Made by a program: the position numbers and the translations under genes
Shown here: one piece after another, positions 56,854 through 64,000 of the stretch
How positions within the stretch are numbered: position 1 is the stretch's first letter
Layout: each line of letters opens with the position of its first letter
Source: Drosophila miranda
Taxonomy: Eukaryota > Arthropoda > Insecta > Diptera > Drosophilidae
Direction: 5' to 3'
NCBI RefSeq assembly: GCF_003369915.1
Contig: NW_022881625.1
Location: 372,001 to 436,000 of the forward strand
DNA length: 64,000 nucleotides
Notes under the pieces: generated by a model
Told to the model about the DNA's origin: nothing
Database searches by the model: none
Seen by the model: the letters and a program-made list of their open reading frames with translations, nothing else

Positions 56854-59097
56854 CAATATATACCCGCTTTGGGTTGAGGGCTCTCAGTGCTCCAACAGGG
56901 GAGGGGCTGAGAGGCTGGGGTGTGAGCCGCCAGCAACCAAGCGCGTTGCTTTATTAATATATATTTTTTTTTTTTTTTTTTTTTCTGCAGTATATGTCTT
57001 GATTTAATTTACAAACACACACTAGTACATTTGATGGCACAATAAACTTTACAAACAGATAATACTGCAGCAACGAAACACTTATAACCTCGAAATAGGC
57101 CCGCAGCCAGCAGGGGTGGGGGGGGGGGGGGGGAGAGAAAGGGAAAAAGAGAGACACTAAATATTCGGCACTTTGACGGAGGGACTAAACTAAACCTCGA
57201 ACACGTCTCGACTCCACAACGTTCACGACACGACTTTTCCTTTGGACAGAGACCCAGACTCGAGACCAATCCATGATCGTGGCAAAAGGCTCCAAAAGTA
57301 CGAATTGTCAAGAGGGGGGAGGGGGGACTCGTCAAGTGTGTGTAATAGTGTGTCAAGTGTTTTTTTTTTTTTTTGTTTTTTTTCTGTATTAACTCTTAAT
57401 TTTATTAAATTTTATAAGCCTGGGACTTAACTAAAGCTAGACAGGGAGCTGTATTAAGTTGGAGAGACCGGCAAGAAGTTCCGGGTCTCTGCGGGACGGC
57501 CGCAAAGCATTGCTTCGCAGGGACCATGGTTCCTCCTAGCCACTCTCGTTCCTTCGGCGCTCGCACCTACGCAGCTCCTTCATGGCGCCGGCTGCAAAGT
57601 TGCTCCAGGCCGACCATACCATGAGGTCTTCCACAATCTTTTCGATCAGGTTGTTCGGCGTGAGATGCCCGCCGGCGGCTCGCCACAACTCCTCCCTAAT
57701 AAGTGAGAAGCGCCCACATTGAAAAATGATGTGCTCAGCGTCTTCAGTGGCGTCGCCGCACCACGAGCAGTTCGGCGTGTCAAGTGTGTGTGTGTGTGTG
57801 TGTGGTGTGAGTCAAGAAAGTAAAGTGGGGCCACGCTCGAAAGTATGCTGTCTCTTCTTTGTAATTCTCCCTAACTTAAAATTTGATTTGCAATCCCCTG
57901 TGAGTTCGTCAACTTGATGTTTTGTTGGCTGTAATGCGGTGTGTGGTCTTCAGTCCCCTCTACTACCCTTGCCGCCTGCTGAGGGCAGACGACTAGGAAT
58001 GTATCATGTACATGTGGGCGGGCAGTTTATAGGGGGCGTAATTGTTTTATGCGAAGACTAGCATTTTTGGCTCAATTTAGGCCGTAGTGATAGTGGTGTG
58101 GCGGCAACTGATGCTGATTTGAAAGTCGATTTGAAACCGATAATCAATTGTCAGCACCGTTGCCGCCGAAGATTTTTATCACAGATTGTAATATTTTTGT
58201 AGTGGGGTGTCGGAGAACCGCACTAATTACGAAAACACGTAGTCAATTGAGGAATAGATAAAGAGAAAAAGGTAAACAATGCAGGTGCTTTGCGTGGAAA
58301 ATAAGAGGAAATACACTAAAATAAAAAAGAGACAAGCACTTGCAGAAATAACAATACAGATAAGTAGTAGACTGGAGTGAAGACGACGGAAAAACAGGTA
58401 ATAAAAGAGATACTACACTGGAACAAAGACGAGACAAAACAGGTACAATTGATTTACGTTTACAATTTTACAATAAACATAACAATTTAAAATAATGTCT
58501 ATATCTTTTTTTCTATAATTACAGGGAAGACAAGAAACAGCGGAGCATCGGCCGGCATAGCAAAACACAATGCTTGTAAAGACATTGCGTTGCATACCGG
58601 CCGACCCGTCGTCCCCCTGATCGTCGAAATTGGCGTCATCCGAAGTCGTCAGAAGTAGGTGCAATTAGCACCTCGTCGTCGTCGTTGTGGCTGTGGCTGC
58701 CCTCTTGGAGAACCAGTGGCACTGGTCCGGCCACCAGCTGGGAGCCAGGAGTAGACGGCACACATATTACTGTGGCGACACGGGTCCGGCCGCCAAAGTG
58801 AAATGGATGTGAGTGTGTGTGTGCGTCGGCAATTGTGGCCCTAATGTAGAGCGAGTGGCACTGGTCCGGCCACCAGCTGTGGGCAATGGCGGACAACGAC
58901 ACACATAACTCGAACGGCACAGGTCCGGCCGCCCAAGTGTAATGGGTGTTTGTGTGTGTGTGCGTCGGCAATTGTGGCCCTAATGTAGAGCGAGTGGCAC
59001 TGGTCCGGCCACCAGCTGTGGGCAATGGCGGACAACGACACACCTACTCGAACGGCACAGGTCCGGCCGCCCAAGTGTAATGGATGTTTGTGTGTGT
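56854..59097 (-). mobile_element. GAG element copy 7 (3' region only, inverted)
   Basis: 3' region upstream (in element sense) of copy 6, on the minus strand. It has terminal sequence and a long A/T tract (about 56961-56984), a C run (minus strand, about 57116-57132) and the repeat block (about 58725-59097). It is split by an R1-clade fragment at 57361-57776 and truncated at 59097 by the larger R1-clade element. The first C run is deleted at about 58233. Confidence 0.8.
57361..57776 (-). mobile_element. R1-clade non-LTR fragment (3' end) in an AC-rich tract
   Basis: A 416-bp 5'-truncated insertion: T-rich tract at 57361-57381 (poly(A) on the minus strand), then the end of an ORF2. The frame reads CSWCGDATEDAEHIIFQCGRF and ends KELRRCERRRNESG, the C-terminal zinc motif typical of R1-type elements. 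An 11-bp duplication GTGTCAAGTGT (57350-57360, 57777-57787) flanks it. It is related to, but distinct from, the element at 59098-63660. Confidence 0.85.
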
Positions 59098-59243
59098 TTT
59101 TTTTTTTTTTTTTTTTTTTTATTGGGTAAACAATTTATATTTATAAAATAACAATTATGGCTGGGAAGGGGGGTGGGTCCGCTCCCGCGGGACTGCCGCT
59201 AGGCATTACTTCGCGGTGCGGGCTGTGGGGTCATCCTTCTGGC

Positions 59244-62186
59244 TTAGTTTGTCCGGCTTCGCTCCAGCCTGCGCAGCTCCTTGATCACGCTTGCTGCCAT
59301 GTAGGCGACCGCGTACCAAGATTGCTCATCGGCTAGCATCTCGTCGGTGAGGGTGTCCACACTCACTTCTGCAAGCGTCTCCCCTAGCCTCGTTCGTTCT
59401 TGCGAGAAGCGGGGGCATACAAAGAAGACGTGCTCTGCATCCTCGTCGACTCCAGGCCCGCAGCAGCTGCAATACGGGTCGTCAGCATGCCTAAAGCGAT
59501 GCAGGTACTGCTTGAAGCAGCCATGCCCCGTCAGCAGTTGGCCCAAATAATGGTCCATTTGGCCGTGCCTTCTTCGCAGCCATGGGCTAAGCTGGGGAAG
59601 GAGACGTCTGGTCCACCTCCCTTTTGCCGCTTGGTCCCAGGGCCGTTGCCACTGGGCTATAGTGCGCTCTCGCCGCTCGCTGGCTACCTCCACTCCGCTC
59701 TGCCGCTCAGCTGCCAGGAGATCCAGTGGGAGCATGCCTGCCACAATAAGTGCGGCGTCTTCAGACACCGTCCGGAAGCAGCATGTAACCCTCAGGGCAC
59801 AGCGTCGGTATGCGCTTCTGCAGTCTCTGCTGTATGTGGAAACCATCATTGCTGGTGCCCACACTGCTGATCCATATAAGATTATGGAGGTGACCACCCC
59901 AGCGATGAGCTGCCTGCTACGCTGGCGTTGTCCCCCTGTATTGGCCATCATCCTGCTTATGGCCGCCGTTGCTGCAGTCGCTTTTGCGCTGGCGTATTCC
60001 AGGTGGGCCTTGAAGTTCAGCCTCTGGTCCATCATTACCCCTAGGTACTTTAGCGCAGGCTTGGTCCTGATGATCGTGCTACCGACTCTCACGCATGCCT
60101 GCTCGACCTTTTTTCTGCTGCTCATTAGCACAGCCTCCGTCTTCTTCTCCGCCAATGCTAGCCCGTTGGCTGCGAGCCAGGCCACTATCATCCCCACTGC
60201 TACGTTGGTTTTCTCCTCTACGTCTCTTACGTGTTTCGACACTGTCACCAGTGCTATGTCGTCGGCGGAGCCCACCAGGGTGCACCCTTCCGGTAATGTA
60301 AGCCGCAGGATATCGTCATACATCACGTTCCACAGTATCGGCCCTAGGACCGAGCCCTGTGGGACGCCTCCGGGGATTTGGTGATGTTCTGCTCCTTCTT
60401 CCGTGTCGTAGATCAGGACGCGGTCCGTGAAATAGCTTCGCAGAGTCCGTGTGATTTGCTCAGATATACCCCTCCTGGTCAGGGCCTCTAGGATGCTCTT
60501 CCAGCTGGCAGAGTTGAAGGCGTTTCGTACGTCTAGTGTACATACTAGGCAGTACTTTTTGTCGCCTCCAGCCCATCGCGTTCCTGCCATGGCTTCTCTG
60601 GCAAGGTTTGTCACCATCTCGATGGCGTCAGTGGTGCTCCTCTGCTTGCGGAACCCGAATTGGAGGTCGGAAAGTCCGCGACGCTCAGCCAGTTCCGCCT
60701 CCAGTCGGTTACATACCATCCTCTCGAAAATCTTGCCCATGGTATCCAGCATGCACAGCGGCCGGTATGACGATGGGTCGTTGAGCTCTTTGCCTGGCTT
60801 GGGTATCAGAACCAGCCTTTGCCGTTTCCATGCTCGTGGGACTGTCCGCTCCGCTAGGCACTGGGTGTACATTGTGGCGAATGCTTCCGGATGGGCTCTA
60901 GTTATGCATTTTAGTGCTGCATTAGGGACTCCATCTGGACCTGCCGCTTTCCCGATCTTCAGCTTACCCGTGGCCTCCAGTACTTCTCTGGCAGTGATGA
61001 TGGTGGTGGTGTCCCTCAGGCTAGCTCCTTCTACCCTAGCTTCCTCTTGTAAGGATGGTTGTCTAGGGAATAGGGTGCCGACTATCTCTCTCATGTGCAC
61101 CGGATCCTTGGGCATAGGCTGTCTGTTTAATCTCCCCATGACTAGTTTGTATGCTCCACCAAAAGGTTCCGCATCGGCCGCATCGCAGAGCTCCTTGAAG
61201 CATTTGAGTTTGCTGCTTCTGATGGCCTCCTTCAGCTCTTTTCTTTTGGCCTTGAATGCCGCGCCATTTCTGCCAAATTGGGCGGAGCCTCTTGCTCGCT
61301 GGTAGGCACGCCGAGCTGCGCAGCACTCCCTCCTGGCCTTGGCAATGTGCTCATTCCACCACGGTACTGGCCGGTGCCTGCTTCCTCCGATCTTTCTTTT
61401 TTTCATGGCTGCATCACAGGCCGCTTTGACGGTCCTGTAAACGGCAAGCGCGGATGCTTCAGCATCCCCGGCGGCGCTTAGGTTTTCTGCTGCCGAGAGG
61501 AGCGCGGCTCTGCTCAGGCTTTCCTCCTTGTACCCGGCTTGGAGCGCCCGCTGTATCCTTGTTGTGTTCCTGGGTGCAAAGGTTTCCGTCATTACGGCTA
61601 AGTGGTCGCTATGGGTGTAAGCACTCAGCACTTGCCACTTCGCGTGGCGTGCGAGCTCTGGGCTTGCAAAGGTGAGGTCTATAATAGACTCCCGCCCTGC
61701 TTTGCTGAACGTTGGTGTGGTTCCTGTGTTGAGGAGACAGACGTTCAGGCTTGCAAACTCGTCCAGGAGCGATGTCCCACGGGGTGTGTTCTTGGCGCTG
61801 CCCCAAGTCGTGGCCCAGGCGTTAAAGTCGCCCGCTATCAGGACCGGCGATTTGCCTCGTGCGTCGTTAGCGATGTTGCTGATGATCGCCTCATACTCCT
61901 GCTGCGTGAACCTTGGTGCTATGTAGCAGCTGTAGACAAAAGTGCCGCTGTGCTTAGCTCTCACATATCCCACTCTGGATGCTCTGTGGGTAAGCTGGCC
62001 TGGTTGTGGGCCACAGCTCCAGATTGCTGCTCCTCCGTCTGAGCTTTGCTGCCAGACTCCTTCGTGTTTTTTGCCGTACGGCTCGCTGAGTAGCGCTATG
62101 TCGATCTTCTGCTCCAGGACTGTTTGCGCCAACAGATCCTGAGCAGCTCGGCAGTGGTTTAGGTTGAGCTGCAGGAGCTTAACCAT
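59244..62186 (-). CDS. ORF2 of R1-clade element (endonuclease-RT)
   Basis: About 980 codons without a stop; ATG at 62186 (minus). The N-terminal AP-endonuclease has LLQLNLNHC, LLSEPYG, AGDFNAWATTWGS and the YTHSDHLAV motif. The RT follows with YRPLCMLDTMGKIFERM, CTLDVRNAFNSASW, GVPQGSVLGPILWN and the active-site box GSADDIALV (60254-60277). The C-terminal zinc motif is CSCCGPGVDEDAEHVFFVC, ending KELRRLERSRTN. No RNase H is seen. The start overlaps the ORF1 stop as ATGGTTAA, which suggests re-initiation. The usual aromatic residue before ADD is Ser, which may weaken or abolish activity. Otherwise the ORF looks intact. Confidence 0.85.
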   Translation of the reverse strand: MVKLLQLNLNHCRAAQDLLAQTVLEQKIDIALLSEPYGKKHEGVWQQSSDGGAAIWSCGPQPGQLTHRASRVGYVRAKHSGTFVYSCYIAPRFTQQEYEAIISNIANDARGKSPVLIAGDFNAWATTWGSAKNTPRGTSLLDEFASLNVCLLNTGTTPTFSKAGRESIIDLTFASPELARHAKWQVLSAYTHSDHLAVMTETFAPRNTTRIQRALQAGYKEESLSRAALLSAAENLSAAGDAEASALAVYRTVKAACDAAMKKRKIGGSRHRPVPWWNEHIAKARRECCAARRAYQRARGSAQFGRNGAAFKAKRKELKEAIRSSKLKCFKELCDAADAEPFGGAYKLVMGRLNRQPMPKDPVHMREIVGTLFPRQPSLQEEARVEGASLRDTTTIITAREVLEATGKLKIGKAAGPDGVPNAALKCITRAHPEAFATMYTQCLAERTVPRAWKRQRLVLIPKPGKELNDPSSYRPLCMLDTMGKIFERMVCNRLEAELAERRGLSDLQFGFRKQRSTTDAIEMVTNLAREAMAGTRWAGGDKKYCLVCTLDVRNAFNSASWKSILEALTRRGISEQITRTLRSYFTDRVLIYDTEEGAEHHQIPGGVPQGSVLGPILWNVMYDDILRLTLPEGCTLVGSADDIALVTVSKHVRDVEEKTNVAVGMIVAWLAANGLALAEKKTEAVLMSSRKKVEQACVRVGSTIIRTKPALKYLGVMMDQRLNFKAHLEYASAKATAATAAISRMMANTGGQRQRSRQLIAGVVTSIILYGSAVWAPAMMVSTYSRDCRSAYRRCALRVTCCFRTVSEDAALIVAGMLPLDLLAAERQSGVEVASERRERTIAQWQRPWDQAAKGRWTRRLLPQLSPWLRRRHGQMDHYLGQLLTGHGCFKQYLHRFRHADDPYCSCCGPGVDEDAEHVFFVCPRFSQERTRLGETLAEVSVDTLTDEMLADEQSWYAVAYMAASVIKELRRLERSRTN

Positions 62187-63623
62187 CAACCAGTTTTGCT
62201 AGTGCCTTCTTATACTCAGGGCAGCTGCGGCTGAGGGCCGAGTGGGCTGCTGAGCGGACGTCTCCTGGCTTGCCAGCGCATAGTATGCACATTGGCGGGT
62301 TGTTGCACTGGTTGTGCTTGTGCCCCTTCCCACCACATTTGTAGCATGCATTGCTTGACACAGGCCGCTTGGATCTGCACCTGGCTGCAGTGTGTCCATA
62401 GGCCATGCACTTGAAGCAGCGGGTTGGCGCAATCCGTTGCCGCACGCGGCAGACAACCCAGCCGATTCGAACTTTTCCGAGCTCCAGGAGCTTCTTTGCG
62501 AGTGCGGGCTGAAGGTTCAGCGTAGCTACCTGCGTTGCGCCATATGCTTTCCGCATGTACGGCACTGCTCCTTGTGTTAAGTCGCCGTCGATCGCTGCAG
62601 CTATGGCCTCACATACCTCGTCGCCTGTCGTGAGCTCGTCTATGTTGAGTACCTCAACCGCGACTGTCTCTGCAGCTCCTGGGTGGCGGGGTCTGAGGAT
62701 TGTTGCATCCTTAGAAGCAGCTCGCCCGAGGCTGTCTTCCTGATGCCCTGAACCTTGTTTTTGAGGCTCTGGAGCGTTGGTGCTGCCTTCACCAGTTTGA
62801 GGATGTCGGCGTATGATGCCTCCTCGGTGCATTTGACCAGCACTGCGTCTGGTCGGCCTGTCTGCTTGCGTTTCGCACGCCTGCCTCTCACCTCACTCCA
62901 CTTCTGTGTAGGGTTGGTGTCTTCCGCCTTGCCGCACTGCATCTTGGTTTCCTCTTGTCGAGTGGCGTCAGCTTGGTGTCCTTGCCTGGGCCTTCCGCGC
63001 GCGCTCTTCTCCTCAGTTCGGGGTTTTGCTTCGCTCTTGTGGGCTCCTGATGCCGTTTGCGTCGCCTTAGTCGCACCGGGCTTGGTCATCCTGGGTAGGG
63101 GGCCAGTTGGGCCTGCAGTGTGATCATGGCACTGGCATCCTCCTGGCGCTGCCCTTTTATCCTCTGGCGCCTGCAGATGGGATTTGACTTCCACTTGCAA
63201 CTCCTTCATGCGTGCTACCATCTTCTTGATGGCCATGTTCTGGCCCTTCTCGTTCATCTGGTAGAGTAGGTCGTCCAGGATTGCGCCAATCTCGTCTATG
63301 TCCTGAAAGCAGTTCCTGCTTCGCTTGGGGGGGGGTTTTCTCCCGCTACTCGATGGTGTAGGGGGGTCCCTCGGCCTCTTCAGAGTATCAGTGCCCTTGC
63401 CGCCGTCCTGCGTGGCCCCACTGGCAAAGCTGTGCAACGAGCTCTGCTTCATTGGCGGTGTTAAAGCTGCTTGTGGCGGTATTCGGGCCACCTTTGAGGC
63501 TTTTTGGAAAGCCATTGCTCCTTGGCTTGTAGCGAATTTTGCTTCGTCGGCCAAGTGTGCCACCGGCGAAGCAGGATTCGGGGGAACATCTCTCAGGGCC
63601 TCCAGGGTCCGCGCCCCGGCCAC
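62179..63623 (-). pseudogene. ORF1 of R1-clade element, one frameshift
   Basis: Two frames overlap at 62640-62832, implying one frameshift. The first part is Pro/Lys/Arg-rich with a helical stretch (MNEKGQNMAIKKMVARMKEL). The second has PQHPGAAETVAVEVLN-type sequence and three knuckles: CFKCMAYGHTAARC, CYKCGGKGHKHNQC and CILCAGKPGDVRSAAHSALSRSC. No ATG is evident at the 5' side in frame, so the start is unknown. It is a Gag-like RNA-binding protein by family. Confidence 0.75.
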
Positions 63624-63660
63624 GGGATTCCTCCACGCGTGTGAATTTCGGATGGAACTT

Positions 63661-64000
63661 ATTTTTTTATTTTTTTTTTTTTTTTCATGTGGAAAATTTG
63701 TATTTTATTGTAAACAAGTTTACTGCTACCTTTCGTGGCAACTTAATCTAGTTTTACATTTAAGGGGAAAAACAATTGATCACAGGAGATACATACTTAA
63801 ACTTAATGTTACATATATGGAGTAGGTACATACATTATTTAGAATATTTACAAAAAGTTAATGAGATGTTATAGGAGGGATCTAGTAGGGAGATCCAGTG
63901 GATGACTCCTTTTGAGTCTTCTTTTCCTTGGCGGGTTAATTAGACGTCTGGCTAGCGCATTAGGGTGACCACCAAGTCGTTGCAAGTACCTTGCTGCATG
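63661..64000 (-). mobile_element. 3' end of a Jockey-clade element
   Basis: A T run (63661-63686) marks a 3' poly(A) tail on the minus strand. Reading inward from the window edge, the minus frame codes a Jockey-type ORF2 C-terminus (QRLGGHPNALARRL, RRLKRSHPLDLPTRS) that stops near 63870. About 190 bp of AT-rich 3' UTR follow. It inserted into, or upstream of, the R1-clade element's 5' end. It continues beyond the window. Confidence 0.75.

Larger units (their letters stand above)
59098..63660 (-). mobile_element. R1-clade non-LTR retrotransposon (Waldo/Mino-like)
   Basis: Minus-strand element with 3' poly(A) (T run 59098-59120) abutting the (TG)n end of GAG copy 7. It has two ORFs (63623-62179 and 62186-59244). 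The 5' end near 63650 is blocked by the 3' tail of another element, so completeness and target duplication cannot be judged. R1-clade Waldo and Mino are known to insert in ACAY or AC repeats; this position fits. Confidence 0.75.

Noticed and set aside
4127..59097. Calling the whole window a telomere
   Set aside because: GAG arrays point both ways and are interspersed with host gene fragments, LTR elements and a minisatellite. A telomere array would have one orientation toward the end.
59400..61305. Plus-strand open frames over the R1-clade ORF2
   Set aside because: They are antisense shadows of a GC-rich coding region that is clearly read on the minus strand.

Overview
The window looks like repeat-rich heterochromatin from a fruit fly. 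It contains Jockey-, R1- and CR1-type non-LTR retrotransposons, Ty3/gypsy elements with ~2.2 kb LTRs and a tRNA-Lys primer site, and pieces of an Mdr65-type ABC transporter gene, all of which fit Drosophila. Several details recall the obscura group, and the palindromic, fragmented host genes recall a Y or neo-Y chromosome, but those placements are inference. Almost everything is mobile DNA or its debris. I see no intact host gene, no tRNA or rRNA gene and no CRISPR array.

Layout, left to right: (1) 1-1605, minus-strand ORF2 piece of a CR1/Jockey-group element. (2) ~1780-4126, a diverged LTR. (3) 4127-24826, two head-to-tail plus-strand copies (1 and 2) of a ~5.5 kb gag-only, RT-less element, here called the GAG element. 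Copy 2 is split by a Ty3/gypsy element (LTR-A, 9482-22589), whose own gag is split by a Jockey element (14228-18585). (4) 24827-36005, a host cassette on the plus strand: gene X (unrecognised), the first coding exon of an Mdr65-like transporter, and the 3' end of gene Y (unrecognised). A second Ty3/gypsy element (LTR-B, 26322-34572) sits inside the Mdr65-like exon. (5) 36006-38055, a zinc-knuckle-coding retroelement relic, then a 111-bp minisatellite (~38220-39130). (6) 39151-47951, GAG copies 3, 4 and 5, plus strand; copy 4 is full length. (7) 47952-51567, the knuckle relic and host cassette again, inverted (Y, Mdr65, X on the minus strand). (8) 51568-59097, GAG copies 6 (near full length) and 7, minus strand. 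(9) 57361-57776 and 59098-63660, two R1-clade insertions in AC-rich repeats of copy 7; the larger one carries a 981-codon ORF2. (10) 63661-64000, the 3' end of another Jockey-clade element.

Regions 3-8 read as a very large interrupted palindrome: GAG elements point at gene X on both arms, followed inward by Mdr65, Y and the knuckle relic, with satellite and GAG copies in the middle. The GAG element has HeT-A-like architecture: one long Gag with PRE_C2HC and three CCHC knuckles, no RT, a ~2 kb repeat-rich 3' region and head-to-tail joining. It would need RT in trans. Both Ty3/gypsy elements also lack the RT core yet have near-identical LTRs, and both encode a RING-H2 finger at the N-terminus of Gag. 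Every gag copy here is broken by stops, frameshifts or deletions. The window is therefore best read as a graveyard and recombination product of several non-autonomous families, not as an active locus.
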